Assembly (NCBI RefSeq): GCF_031844685.1
Contig: NZ_CP134606.1
Coordinates: 1-64,000, forward strand
Length of the DNA stretch: 64,000 nt
Reading direction: 5' to 3'
From: Streptomyces sp. ITFR-21
GTDB lineage: Bacteria; Actinomycetota; Actinomycetes; Streptomycetales; Streptomycetaceae
A program made the translations under genes and the position numbers. The notes under the pieces are model-generated. The model was given only the letters and a program-made list of their open reading frames with translations. It did not search any database and was not told the DNA's origin. Of this stretch, positions 47,577-56,129 are shown in pieces (the first letter of the stretch is position 1; each line of letters starts with the position of its first letter).

Positions 47577-47951
47577 GTTACCATACGGCGTAATAGGTGC
47601 CGGCTGCGACGCGTGTCGGCACCGGTCCGCGAGCGCCCCACCCGCTCGTTGGACGCCCGTCCAGCTTCTGCGGGGGCGCAGGGTCCTTGTCCGGTCTACC
47701 CGGCGCACTGGCCGTGCTGCCATTGCGCAGGTTGTCGCGTTGGGCAGGCCGAGGCGCCGGGCGCGGTGCGTGAGGGTGTTCTTGTCCACACCGGGCGCGG
47801 CGGCGATCTCGTCCTTCGCCATGGCGAGGCCGTGCCACATGCAGCGCAACTGCTCATCGGATGCCAGTGTGGCGTCGGGCCCCGTCTGCGCCTGGGCTGT
47901 TCGGCGTGCGTCGCTGCGGGCCAGCCGGGTGGCTGCGCCGTGCAGGACCAA
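47577..47951 (-). pseudogene. Remnant with an HTH-like segment
   Basis: In frame with the transposase fragment but unrelated: MWHGLAMAKDEIAAAPGVDK, NTLTHRARRLGLPN. The HTH-like pattern suggests part of a regulator or transposase fused by deletion. No ribosome site and no clear boundaries. Confidence 0.4.
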
Positions 47952-47983
47952 AGCCTTTGTCGTATCGAGGCGGTTCAGAGCGC

Positions 47984-48039
47984 GGCTTTCAAATTTCGTG
48001 AAAGTCGGGCGCTTCCCTGCGCGTCACCATGGCCTGCCT
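47984..48039 (+). repeat. 56-bp regulatory repeat, copy 1
   Basis: From ggctttcaaatttcgtgaaa through the ATGGCCTGCCT block; identical to 50616-50671 but for one base. It contains the inverted repeat CTTTCA-N7-TGAAAG (47986-48004). Weaker similarity extends about 34 bp further upstream. Confidence 0.8.
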
Positions 48040-48085
48040 CGGACCACCTATTGTCTCGGTTCCGGACAACACGAACGGGAAACCC

Positions 48086-48562
48086 ATGGCCTTCGAATCC
48101 TTCGACACGATCTTCCAACAGCCGGATATCTCTGTGGATCTCGACGACTCCGCCGTCGAGGCGATCACCTATCCCGCCACTGCCGCCAGGACCGGTGAGA
48201 CCTGGACGGTGGACGTCCACAGCCTCCCCGACGGTCTGTCGGTACGCGCTGAGGGAAGCACCTGGCGCGAGGTGGAGGCAGACGTCGTCACCAGGGTCCC
48301 GAGGGAGCTGAAGGCCGGCCCCGGGACCGTCATCGTCTCGGTGAAGCCCGCCGACCCCGAAGCGGCTGCTGCGGTCGGCGCCCTCACCCGCGCCCGGCTG
48401 GACCGGGCCTACGCCGAGCAGGCCGAGCGCGACGCCGCCCGAGCCGCCGCGCGCGTGCTGGCCGCGCAAGGCTGGAGCGCCGAGGACGCCGGTACCGTCC
48501 TGCGCCTGCCGACCGCCCGCATCGACAAACTGCTGGCCCCGGCTTCAGGGCCCAGTGCCTGA
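48086..48562 (+). CDS. HicB-like antitoxin-type protein
   Basis: A 158-residue protein from ATG 48086 (GGGAAA upstream; an in-frame ATG at 48029 lies in the repeat). The segment YPATAARTGETWTVDVHSLP, then DGLSVRAEGSTWREVEADVV resembles the HicB fold (W-x-V-x-V...L-P-x-G...A-x-x-x-x-E). The second half is a helical and HTH-like region (DAARAAARVLAAQGWSAEDA, then GTVLRLPTARIDKLLAP). HicB proteins neutralise small HicA RNases; no HicA gene is next to it, so it may be a stand-alone regulator. A 56-bp repeat with an inverted repeat lies upstream. Confidence 0.65.
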   Translation: MAFESFDTIFQQPDISVDLDDSAVEAITYPATAARTGETWTVDVHSLPDGLSVRAEGSTWREVEADVVTRVPRELKAGPGTVIVSVKPADPEAAAAVGALTRARLDRAYAEQAERDAARAAARVLAAQGWSAEDAGTVLRLPTARIDKLLAPASGPSA

Positions 48563-48614
48563 CCAGCGACAGCACGGAATGCCAGAACGCCCCGAAGACT
48601 GCGGGCCGGCAAGC

Positions 48615-48782
48615 TCAGGACTTACCTGCGTAGGGATCCGGCTCACCGGTCCATGGGTCCAGGCCCTGCTCGGTACGGCGCCGCTCCTCGCTCTCAGTGA
48701 GGAATAGTGCGGAGCCAGCGCCCCACAGGTAGAGATCACCGAGCGGACACTTGTCGAACTCGGCCCGCAGCACCCGGGACTG
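48615..48782 (-). pseudogene. Truncated gene tail
   Basis: The minus strand encodes RAEFDKCPLGDLYLWGAGSA, LFLTESEERRRTEQGLDPWT, GEPDPYAGKS and a stop at 48615. The protein-like sequence starts abruptly at about 48782. It is the C-terminal part of an unidentified gene. Confidence 0.5.
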
Positions 48783-48813
48783 TCAGATCACTGTCCGGAA
48801 AATGCGAGGCCCC

Positions 48814-48918
48814 TCACGCCAACCTGGTCCCCAGATACCGGACGGTCCCGAGCTGGATCGCCCAGCCGATCCGGTTCCGCGCGCCCTTGGCAGCCAGCGC
48901 CCGGCGCCGCGCCGTCTG
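48814..48918 (-). pseudogene. Tn3-type transposase N-terminal fragment
   Basis: The minus strand reads ARRRALAAKGARNRIGWAIQ, LGTVRYLGTRLA and a stop at 48814. This matches the DUF4158 segment at the start of Tn3-family transposases (R-x-x-x-N-R-L-G-F-A-x-Q-L-x-T-L-R-Y-L-G). Only about 34 residues remain. Confidence 0.65.
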
Positions 48919-48951
48919 GTCAAGCATCGGGCCCGGGCCCGATGCTTGACC
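48918..48951. repeat. Perfect 34-bp palindrome
   Basis: Two 17-bp arms (GGTCAAGCATCGGGCCC and its exact complement) meet with no spacer. It lies at the edge of the Tn3-type fragment, where the sequence has apparently been inverted on itself. It could form a cruciform or be a binding site. Confidence 0.85.
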
Positions 48952-49202
48952 CGTGGCCGGTACGCCGTGGCGCTGTGGGTACGATGTCGACAACGCCCGA
49001 TGATCAAGGACGGCCCCCGTCGGCCTCTTCCGAAAGCGGCGATCCCATACTCGAACCCACTGACAAGGTCGCAAGGTTCGGTCCCGCTGCCTCGGACCGC
49101 GTCAGCGTCGGGGCCGTGCACTGCCGAGGCGCACGCGCCGGACGGCGTCGGCGACCCGGCCGGGTAGTTGGCAAGCCGTAGCGGGCCTGTACCACAAGCG
49201 AA

Positions 49203-49226
49203 GGGCCCCTCTGTGGGGAGGGGCCC
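49203..49226. terminator. 9-bp hairpin terminator
   Basis: GGGCCCCTC (49203-49211) and GAGGGGCCC (49218-49226). It insulates the XRE gene from upstream debris. Confidence 0.65.
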
Positions 49227-49245
49227 GGTTCGCTATCCCGTGGTT

Positions 49246-49257
49246 TACCCGCGGGTA
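49246..49257 (+). promoter_or_regulatory. Palindrome TACCCGCGGGTA
   Basis: A perfect 12-bp palindrome 37 bp upstream of the XRE-TPR gene start, suited to binding by a dimeric XRE protein. Confidence 0.6.
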
Positions 49258-49294
49258 CCGTTCACAGTGGATGCCTATGAACTCGGGAGTCAGT

Positions 49295-50524
49295 ATGTCC
49301 CAGAAGCCAGCCGTAGAGCCCCCGAAAGCTGGAATTGGCCGGAACATCGCGGCCATCAGGAAGCAGCGCGACCTCACCCAGCACGGGCTCGCGCAGCGGG
49401 CCAACATCTCCTACAGCCTGCTGACGAAGATCGAGTCCGGGAGGGTGGCCGCCACCCCTAAGGCGACCGCCGCCTGCGCTCGTGCGCTGCGGGTTCCCGT
49501 GACCGATCTGACTGGACAGCCCTACGTCAGGAGCCTGAAGGACGAGGGGTTGGAAGAGCTGATCCAGCCGCTGCGGGCGTCGATCAGCAACCCGATGCTG
49601 CCAAGCTACGAGGACGATGTGCCGCCTCGGCCGCTGAACCGGGTCCTGGCCGACCTGCGGTCTCTGGAAGCCAGTCGCCTGCGCGGGGAGTATATGCCGC
49701 TCGGTGTGGGAGTGCCGGCCCTCATCGACGAGCTCATCGAGATCGTCCACGACGCCCCCTCAGCCCGGCGCAGAGAGGAGGCGTTCACGCACCTGGCTCA
49801 GGCGTACCGGCTCGGGAACTGCTTCGCCCACAAGCTCGGTTTCCTCGATTTGAGTCTGATCTCGCTGGACCGGATGCAGTCGGCCGCAGCACAGTCCAGC
49901 GACCCGTACCTCCAGGCCGTGGTCACCCATTACCGCAGCGACTACTTCCTGCATCACGGCGCGTACGACGTCGGTCTGCGCGGCATCCGGGCGATGGAGC
50001 GGCTGCTGGAGGAGCCGGCACGGCGCGGCGATACCAGGGCGCTGTCAGCGCTGGGCACGATGCACCTGAAGGCGGCTGTCCTCCACTCCCGCCAGCGCCG
50101 GCCTTCGGCCCGCGGGGACGCCTTCGCCCGGATCACCGAAGCACACGAAATCGCGCAGCGGGCAGAGGGCAACCCGGACCCGTACGGGCTGATTTTCGAC
50201 CGGTGGAACGTCGCCATCCACGAGACGTCGATCCGGATCGACATCGGCGAGCACGGTGAGGCCGTTGAGAAGGGCGAGTCAATCCGGTTTCCTGAGAGTT
50301 GGGCCCAGAACCGCAGATCCCATCACCACATGGACATGGCCCGCTTGTACGAGAAGGAAGGCCGGCCCGACGAAGCGTTCAGCGCGCTGGTCAACGCCCG
50401 GTCCCTCGCCTCTGATCAGACCCGCTACCACCCCACAACGCGGGAGACCGTCCTGGCGCTGCTACGCAAGCGGGGGCAGCCGTCGAAGCAACTGCAGTCC
50501 TACGCGCGGTGGATCGGAGTCTGA
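49295..50524 (+). CDS. XRE regulator with TPR-like C-terminal domain
   Basis: A 409-residue protein. ATG 49295 is preferred because GGGAG lies six bases before it; ATG 49271 is in frame too. Residues 12-65 are an XRE HTH (IGRNIAAIRKQRDLTQHGLA, then QRANISYSLLTKIESGRVAA). Residues about 150-400 are helical TPR-like repeats (EEAFTHLAQAYRLGNCFAHK, RGDAFARITEAHEIAQRAEG, ARLYEKEGRPDEAFSALVNA). This is the design of peptide-sensing or self-contained regulators in Streptomyces. The palindrome TACCCGCGGGTA lies just upstream and may be its operator. Confidence 0.85.
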   Translation: MSQKPAVEPPKAGIGRNIAAIRKQRDLTQHGLAQRANISYSLLTKIESGRVAATPKATAACARALRVPVTDLTGQPYVRSLKDEGLEELIQPLRASISNPMLPSYEDDVPPRPLNRVLADLRSLEASRLRGEYMPLGVGVPALIDELIEIVHDAPSARRREEAFTHLAQAYRLGNCFAHKLGFLDLSLISLDRMQSAAAQSSDPYLQAVVTHYRSDYFLHHGAYDVGLRGIRAMERLLEEPARRGDTRALSALGTMHLKAAVLHSRQRRPSARGDAFARITEAHEIAQRAEGNPDPYGLIFDRWNVAIHETSIRIDIGEHGEAVEKGESIRFPESWAQNRRSHHHMDMARLYEKEGRPDEAFSALVNARSLASDQTRYHPTTRETVLALLRKRGQPSKQLQSYARWIGV

Positions 50525-50615
50525 GCTCCGCCTGCACGCAAGCTTTCCCTGGCCCTGGTCCCGCACACTGTGCGGGACCAGGGCCTTTGCCGTACCGAGG
50601 CGGATCGGGGGGTCG

Positions 50616-50671
50616 GGCTTTCAAATTTCGTGAAAGTCGGGCGCTTCCCTGCGCGTCACTATGGCCTGCCT
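50616..50671 (+). repeat. 56-bp regulatory repeat, copy 2
   Basis: Nearly identical to 47984-48039, including the CTTTCA-N7-TGAAAG inverted repeat, and again 46-75 bp upstream of a start codon (50747). Confidence 0.8.
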
Positions 50672-50746
50672 GACCCGCCGTCACCGGAGGGTCACGGACA
50701 GACGTATTCCGCCAGTGCAGGCGATCCGTCGCGAAGGAGGGAACCC

Positions 50747-50986
50747 ATGGACCGCAGCGTCACAGTCGCCCCATCAGCGGCCAGGCATCGCCTCGCGCGG
50801 CGCAATGACAGCCTCGGTCGGGCAGAACCCACGCGCCAGCCACTGCGGGGCGGGCGCCGTCGTACGGCTTCACCCCCGGGAATGCCGTACGCCGGTGTCC
50901 GCCCTCGGCTCCGAGTCCCCTCCCGAAGAAGCCGTCTGGGAGCCCGCGGCTTCCGGGAGGCCCCGGAGCGAGGCGCGGCGCCCTAG
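50747..50986 (+). CDS. Uncertain small protein behind a strong ribosome site
   Basis: ATG 50747 has a perfect GAAGGAGG site and follows repeat copy 2 by 75 bp. The 79-codon frame is Arg/Pro-rich and low in hydrophobic residues. In another frame, about 50808 onward, the sequence is more protein-like (VVRLHPRECRTPVSALGSES, then PPEEAVWEPAASGRPRSEAR). The gene may have suffered a frameshift after its start. Function unknown. Confidence 0.4.
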   Translation: MDRSVTVAPSAARHRLARRNDSLGRAEPTRQPLRGGRRRTASPPGMPYAGVRPRLRVPSRRSRLGARGFREAPERGAAP

Positions 50987-51090
50987 CGCCGGCGCCTCCC
51001 TGCTGCCGTGGCGTGGGTATCCCCCACGGCAGCCGGTCCCTTCCCGTCTCCCGTCTGCTTGACCTGTTACCACGAATCGAGGACGTGTCC

Positions 51091-51987
51091 GTGCCCAGCC
51101 ACCGTCTGACCCGGGATATCCCCCCGGAGTGGTCGGCCCGCCTGGTCGTCGCCGCCGAACTGCGCTACTACCGGGAGAGGGCCGGGCTGAGTCTGCGGGA
51201 AGCTGGGAGCCTGCTCTACGTGTCCTCCGCGCACCTGAGCAATCTCGAAATCGGACACCGCGCGGTCCAAGGCCACTTCGCATCCCGTCTTGACCGTTTT
51301 TATGACACCGGCGGATTCTTCACCCGGAACCTCTCGGCCGGTCAGTCTCCCCATCCCCAGCCGCAGCGCCTACTGGGCGACCTCCACGGCCGCGCCACCG
51401 AGATCCGCCAGTGGGCACCGACTCTTGTTCCCGGTTTCCTCCAGACCCCTGATTTCGTCCTCGCATCCCGTAGCGCACACGTGTCCACGGGATCCGAACG
51501 CCCCGTCGGGCAGGCCCGCCTGCTCGACGGCGCCGATGCGCCTGTGTACTGGGCGATTCTCAGCGAAGCGGTCCTTCACTACCGCGTCGGGGGCTGCCAG
51601 GTCATGGCCGGGCAGCTCGCCCACATCGCCGACCTGGCCGGGCGGCACCGCATTATCCTGCAGGTCCTCCCGTTCACCTCCGGGGCCCATCCCGGCGCTG
51701 ACGGTGCCCTCACTCTCATGGCCTTCCCCGACGCCCAGCCCGTCGCCCGCGTCTCCGCCCTGGACGCCCACGCCCTCATCGACGCGCCCGAGCCCGTCCA
51801 GGGCTATTACCGCGTTTTCGAGATCCTCGCTGCGACCGCCCTCCCGCCCGACCGGTCCCTCACCCTCATCCGCGACGCTGCCCAGCGCTACCTCGCCGAG
51901 CAACTCCCCACTTCGTCCGCGCCTGGGCAAGAGCCGCTGTCTGAACCCGCGCGCCGCCGCGAACTGCTGTCGGACCTGACGTGGTGA
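51091..51987 (+). CDS. XRE-family regulator with DUF5753 domain
   Basis: A 298-residue protein from GTG 51091. Residues 15-70 carry an XRE HTH (LVVAAELRYYRERAGLSLRE, then LLYVSSAHLSNLEIGHRAVQ). The rest is DUF5753: ATEIRQWAPTLVPGFLQTPD, YWAILSEAVLHYRVGGCQVM, LQVLPFTSGAHPGADGALTL. It is a second WhiJ-like regulator without an adjacent DUF397 or HATPase gene. No target is evident. The GNAT gene at 52095 is convergent. Confidence 0.9.
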   Translation: MPSHRLTRDIPPEWSARLVVAAELRYYRERAGLSLREAGSLLYVSSAHLSNLEIGHRAVQGHFASRLDRFYDTGGFFTRNLSAGQSPHPQPQRLLGDLHGRATEIRQWAPTLVPGFLQTPDFVLASRSAHVSTGSERPVGQARLLDGADAPVYWAILSEAVLHYRVGGCQVMAGQLAHIADLAGRHRIILQVLPFTSGAHPGADGALTLMAFPDAQPVARVSALDAHALIDAPEPVQGYYRVFEILAATALPPDRSLTLIRDAAQRYLAEQLPTSSAPGQEPLSEPARRRELLSDLTW

Positions 51988-52094
51988 CGCATCGTCCGCC
52001 GTCGCTGACGGCATCGGGGAGGATCCGCGTGGGCACGGCAGGGCGGTCGGCCCGCGGTGTCGGCGACCCGCCGACGTGCGGCGGCGGGTCCGGG

Positions 52095-52538
52095 TTATGC
52101 CTCCCAGCGGTAGAAGATTTTGCCGTTGTGCTGCTGGAAGCCGAGCGCCTGGTAGAGGGCGAGGGCGGACGGGTTGTCGCGGTCGGCGGTCCATTCGATC
52201 CGGGTGCAGCCGGCCGCGGTCGCCTCGGCGCGGACCGCGGTCATGAGCCGGCGGGCCACGCCGCGGCGCCGGGCGCGTTGCCGGACGAAGAGCTCCTTCA
52301 GATAGAGCGAGGACTGCGCGCTGGCCGCCGGCCACAGGAGCGAGAAGGCGGCCAGTCCGAGGACCTCCTCGCCCTCCCTGGCGAGCAGCACGGTGGCGAC
52401 CGGGCCGGTACCGAACAGAGCGGCGCGGACCTGTGCCTGGTCGGCGGGGGTGTCCTTGCCGCCGTAGTACGCCTCTACCTCTCCGAGGATCACCGCGATC
52501 GTGTCGGTGTCGGTGTCCGTCGCCCGCTCGATGCGCAT
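52095..52538 (-). CDS. GNAT-family N-acetyltransferase
   Basis: A 147-residue protein from ATG 52538. The GNAT fold is clear: LARAEGEEVLGLAAFSLL-type strand, LYLKELFVRQRARRRGVARR (about 79-98) containing the acetyl-CoA pyrophosphate loop R-x-x-G-V/I-A/G (RRRGVAR), then LMTAVRAEATAAGCTRIEWT and NPSALALYQALGFQQHNGKI. It transfers an acetyl group from acetyl-CoA to an unknown small molecule or protein. It is encoded just downstream of an XRE gene in the same direction (10 bp gap), so the regulator may control it. Confidence 0.9.
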   Translation of the reverse strand: MRIERATDTDTDTIAVILGEVEAYYGGKDTPADQAQVRAALFGTGPVATVLLAREGEEVLGLAAFSLLWPAASAQSSLYLKELFVRQRARRRGVARRLMTAVRAEATAAGCTRIEWTADRDNPSALALYQALGFQQHNGKIFYRWEA

Positions 52539-52547
52539 CGGGTTCTC

Positions 52548-53711
52548 CTATTCGGCCGGGGGGTGGGCGAGCAGGCGGTGCAGTGCCTGCCGGGCGGTTC
52601 CTTCGGGGACTGTGGCGGCCACTTGGCGGGCGCGGTTGGTGATCAGCGCGGAGCGGTGTTCGGGCGGGAGGCCGGCGACGGTGTCTGCCGCCAGTGCTGC
52701 GGCGGCGTCCGGGTTGCCGTCGGCGGTGTGGCAGGCGGCGAGGTCGAGACCGATGAGGGCGCGGTCGGTGTAGTCGGTGGCCGGGTACAGGGCCAGGGCG
52801 TGGTGGAGTTGGTCGCGGGCCCGGTCGGTGTCGCCCAGGCGGGTCCAGGTGTCTCCGGCGTGGAAGTGGAGATTCGCCGGGGAGTAGCCCAGTGCGCTGG
52901 AGACTTGCAGATCGGGGCTGAGGCGTGCCAGTGCGGTCTGTCCGGCGGTGAGGGCGGCTGCCGCGCGGTCGGGCCGGCCGAGGACGGCGTGGGCGCGGGC
53001 CTCCAGGGGGGCTGCGAGCGCGGGTCCCGCGCAGGGCAGGCCGCCTGCGATGTACTGGGCGCGGTTGCTGATTTCGAGGGCGCCGACGACGTCGCCGTTG
53101 TAGAAGAGCTGGTACGCCTCCTGGGCGTAGATCCAGCTGAGGGTGGCGCGGTCGTCGGCGGCGGTGGCCGCGGCGCGTCCGGTTCTCCACCAGTCGCGTG
53201 CACCGGGGTCGGCGGCTTTCAGCAGGGTGAGGGCGACCAGGCCCGCCAGCTGCGCCAGGCAGGTGGTGAGTCGGCGCCTGACCTGGGCGGTGTGGCGGTG
53301 TCCGAGGATGCGCTGCAGGTCGGCGAGGTCGGCCGTCAGGTCCGGGAGCAGGTCTGCTTCGGGCCGCCACCGGGTGGCCCTGGCGTGCCGGGTGACGGTG
53401 TACTCCCAGTCCTCGGCTCCCGCGTCGGTCATCGGGCCGGCCGCGGTGAGCGCGTCCGCCACAGCGTGTTGAAGCCGCCCGGCCTGTTCCCCTGCCGGCA
53501 GGGAGGGACTGACGGCGGCGAGCGCGATCAGCTCGCCGCCGGCGTCCAGGGCGTTGTCGAGCGCTTCGGCAACCGCCGCGGTGGGGCGCCGTTTCCCGGA
53601 CTCCAGGTCGCTGATCTGTGTCTTGCTGATGGCCGACCGTTCCGCGACCGCTCGCACCGTGCGGGTCCCGCGCAGGCGCCGCAGCGCGGCGCCGAAGGTC
53701 TCCCGGCTCAC
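52548..53711 (-). CDS. XRE regulator with TPR-like repeats
   Basis: A 387-residue protein from GTG 53711 (GGAGGGGAG upstream). The N-terminus is an XRE HTH (FGAALRRLRGTRTVRAVAER, then SAISKTQISDLESGKRRPTA). The remainder is a long helical repeat region, as in AfsR/SARP-like or tetratricopeptide regulators: YQLFYNGDVVGALEISNRAQ, ARAHAVLGRPDRAAAALTAG, LHFHAGDTWTRLGDTDRARD. It is co-directional with the GNAT gene. A tandem 9-bp repeat (53731-53766) lies in its upstream region. Confidence 0.85.
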   Translation of the reverse strand: MSRETFGAALRRLRGTRTVRAVAERSAISKTQISDLESGKRRPTAAVAEALDNALDAGGELIALAAVSPSLPAGEQAGRLQHAVADALTAAGPMTDAGAEDWEYTVTRHARATRWRPEADLLPDLTADLADLQRILGHRHTAQVRRRLTTCLAQLAGLVALTLLKAADPGARDWWRTGRAAATAADDRATLSWIYAQEAYQLFYNGDVVGALEISNRAQYIAGGLPCAGPALAAPLEARAHAVLGRPDRAAAALTAGQTALARLSPDLQVSSALGYSPANLHFHAGDTWTRLGDTDRARDQLHHALALYPATDYTDRALIGLDLAACHTADGNPDAAAALAADTVAGLPPEHRSALITNRARQVAATVPEGTARQALHRLLAHPPAE

Positions 53712-53730
53712 GGCACTCCCCTCCTCGCGT

Positions 53731-53766
53731 CCGGCGTGTCCGGCGTGTCCGGCGTGTCCGGCGTGT
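53731..53766. repeat. Tandem 9-bp repeat CCGGCGTGT, four copies
   Basis: Four perfect copies in a row, just upstream of the XRE gene start, followed by a TT-GCGGAC doublet. Copy-number change would alter the upstream region and could tune expression. Confidence 0.8.
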
Positions 53767-53908
53767 CCGCACGGTTGCGGACAGTTGCGGACGCCTGTCC
53801 CTGGAGGCAGCCCGCCCCCAGCGCTCACGCTAGTGGGCATAAGCGATCACCCGCAGCGACACCGGTGAAGTCGTCGCTGGTCCTCCCCGATTCGTGCCGA
53901 GGTATCTG

Positions 53909-55624
53909 ATGTCCCGTCGAGGTCGAGCTGGTTCCGTTAGCCACCGTTTCGCTCCTGAGGGCGACGGCGGTCCGGCCGCGCCGGATTCCGGGGCGGGCCC
54001 CGACGTGGCGCTGCTGGTCCGCCGCCACCTTCTCGGGCCGGCTCTGGCCTGGACGGCGGCCCCCCCGGCGCTGTGGGCCGGCGCCCAGGCCGCCGGCCAC
54101 GTGCCGGGCACGTCCCTGGACATGGCTGTCGCCGTGTGTGCTGCGGCCGGGGCCGCGCTGTCGCTGCGGCGCGGTGCGCGCACCGCGGCCTCACTCCTGG
54201 CGCGGGATGTCGCCGCGCGGGAGGAGGCGGAGATGGGGCAGCGCCGGCAGGCGCTGGAGTTCTGGCAGCGGACGAGTGCCGACCTGCACGAGGCGCACGT
54301 CTCACTGGCCGGGGTCCTGCGCGAGCAGCTGACGCTGCACACCGGGCAGGACCGCGACTTCCGCAGCGTCACTGCGGCCTGGCTGGACTACTACCGGCGG
54401 TCGGTGGACGGCATTGCCGACGACGTCACGGCGCTCCTGGCCGACGTGCGGCAGGGCCGGGTACCGCAGCGTCCGGCGTTCCCGGAGCTGCCGCCGCAAT
54501 CCCCGGGGCCGTTCGACGGGCTGGCGCAGCAGATGGTGCTTCTCGGGCACACGGTACGGGACGGTGTCGTCCAGGCGGCGGCCAGCACCGGTACCGCGGA
54601 GGCGGAGCTGGCCGTCTTCGCGGGGGTCGGCAACCGGCTGCGGTCGGCGGCCGACCGCGTGCTCGCCGGTCTGGACGAGCTGGAGCGCTCCACCGAGGAC
54701 CCGGACGCCCTGCAGGCCCAGCTGCGCATCGACCACCTGGTCGTGCTGATGCGCCGGATGGCGGAGGACGTGCAGGTCCTGTCCGGCGGGCAGCTGCGGA
54801 GCAGCGGCAAACCCGCCGATCTGTCCACGGTGCTGCGGCAGGCGACAGCGGAGATCGAGGAGTACGGGCGGGTCCGGATCGGCGCTGCAGCACCGGTTCA
54901 GGTGGTCGCCTACGCCCGGACGCCGCTGATCCACCTGCTGGCAGCCCTGCTCGACAACGCGACCCGCTTCAGCCGGGACACGGTCGATCTGGCCGGCACG
55001 CTGGACGCTTCCGGACTGGTGATCACGGTGGTGGACGCGGGCCTGCACATGCCCGCGGAGGATCTGCGGCTGCTGAACGCGCTGCTGGCCGATCCGGATC
55101 CGGTCCTGGAACGGGCGCGGCTGGTGGAGGGCCGAATCGGACTGCTGGTCGTGGCGAGGCTGGCCCGCCAGCACCGCCTGGGGATCACGCTCCAGCCGGG
55201 TGCCGAGCGCGGCACCCGGGCCGTGGTCACCGTGCCGCCCAAACTTCTGCTCCACCCGGTGAAGCCGCCGGCCGGCGCGCCCCTACCGGTCCGGGCGGTT
55301 TCCGAACCGCCTGCAGCAACAGCCGCTGCAGCGTCCGTGCCGGTCTCACCGCACCCGGGCCCGGGCGGTCCGGGCGGCCTGCCGCGACGCCACGCAGCAC
55401 CCGGCGGGACCCAGCCCGCCGACGGACAAGGGCGTCCCGGCCTTCCCCGCCGGCGCCGCACCCCGGCCGGGAGCCTGCCTGGCGCAGCTCCAGAGCGCGC
55501 CGGGGACCTCGCCCCGGCCACGCCCGGACTGGCCGGCGCCTTCCTCCAGGGCACCCGGCGGGCCGGTGACGCCGCGGCCGGCACGGACGATAGGCCGGTC
55601 CCAGCGGAGCCGCCCGCCGAGTGA
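53909..55624 (+). CDS. cvnA: Conservon sensor ATPase CvnA
   Basis: A 571-residue protein. ATG 53909 is chosen because GAGG lies seven bases upstream; GTG 53894 is in frame. It lacks the large sensor of most CvnA proteins. Two membrane helices near the start (AWTAAPPALWAGAQAAGH and MAVAVCAAAGAALSLRRG) are followed by a signalling helix, then the CvnA histidine-kinase-like core RIDHLVVLMRRMAEDVQVLS and the ATP-binding N-box HLLAALLDNATRFS. A long Pro/Gly-rich tail follows. In conservons CvnA binds CvnB, C and D at the membrane in a eukaryote-like GTPase complex that influences differentiation. This is the first gene of the operon. Confidence 0.9.
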   Translation: MSRRGRAGSVSHRFAPEGDGGPAAPDSGAGPDVALLVRRHLLGPALAWTAAPPALWAGAQAAGHVPGTSLDMAVAVCAAAGAALSLRRGARTAASLLARDVAAREEAEMGQRRQALEFWQRTSADLHEAHVSLAGVLREQLTLHTGQDRDFRSVTAAWLDYYRRSVDGIADDVTALLADVRQGRVPQRPAFPELPPQSPGPFDGLAQQMVLLGHTVRDGVVQAAASTGTAEAELAVFAGVGNRLRSAADRVLAGLDELERSTEDPDALQAQLRIDHLVVLMRRMAEDVQVLSGGQLRSSGKPADLSTVLRQATAEIEEYGRVRIGAAAPVQVVAYARTPLIHLLAALLDNATRFSRDTVDLAGTLDASGLVITVVDAGLHMPAEDLRLLNALLADPDPVLERARLVEGRIGLLVVARLARQHRLGITLQPGAERGTRAVVTVPPKLLLHPVKPPAGAPLPVRAVSEPPAATAAAASVPVSPHPGPGGPGGLPRRHAAPGGTQPADGQGRPGLPRRRRTPAGSLPGAAPERAGDLAPATPGLAGAFLQGTRRAGDAAAGTDDRPVPAEPPAE

Positions 55625-55699
55625 TCCCTGCGCTTCCCCTGTCCGCCGGGTGCGCCGACCGCGCGCCCGCCCACCCGCACGAATACCCCTGGAGTCCCC

Positions 55700-56128
55700 A
55701 TGTCCGGCACCACACCCGTCCCCGCCCCAGCTCCCGACCTCAGCGATCTGAACTTCCTCCTGGACCGCTTCCTCACCACCGTCCCCAACGCGCGGGTCGC
55801 CCAGCTGGCCACCACCGACGGCCTGTCCCGGGCCTGCGCCGGCACGGACAGGTCCAACGCGGAGCGCCTGGCCGCGGTCGCGGCCGCCCTGCACTCCCTC
55901 GGACTCGGCGTCGGCCGGGCCCTGGACCGCGGGCAGGACAGCCGCCTGAGGCAGGCGTTCATCGAGACCGACACCGACCGGGTCTTCGTCATGCTCGCCG
56001 CCGCAGGCACACTGCTGACCGTCATCGCCGACCTGGACGCGGACCCGAATCTGACCGGCCACGAGATGGCCGTCCTGGTGAACAGCGTCCAGGCCCACCT
56101 GGTGACCCCCGGCCGCGGTGAGCTGTGA
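55700..56128 (+). CDS. cvnB: Conservon roadblock/LC7 protein CvnB
   Basis: A 142-residue roadblock/LC7 protein from ATG 55700, second in the conservon. Landmarks are LNFLLDRFLTTVPNARVAQL, ATTDGLSRACAGTDRSNAER and HSLGLGVGRALDRG, then VFVMLAAAGTLLTVIADLDA. Roadblock proteins dimerise and act as a scaffold or GTPase-activating partner for CvnD. cvnC follows after a single base. Confidence 0.95.
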   Translation: MSGTTPVPAPAPDLSDLNFLLDRFLTTVPNARVAQLATTDGLSRACAGTDRSNAERLAAVAAALHSLGLGVGRALDRGQDSRLRQAFIETDTDRVFVMLAAAGTLLTVIADLDADPNLTGHEMAVLVNSVQAHLVTPGRGEL

Positions 56129-56129
56129 C

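Noticed and set aside
49004..49195. Possible tRNA near 49040-49110 (TTCGA-like T loop)
   Set aside because: The T stem does not pair and no acceptor stem can be drawn.
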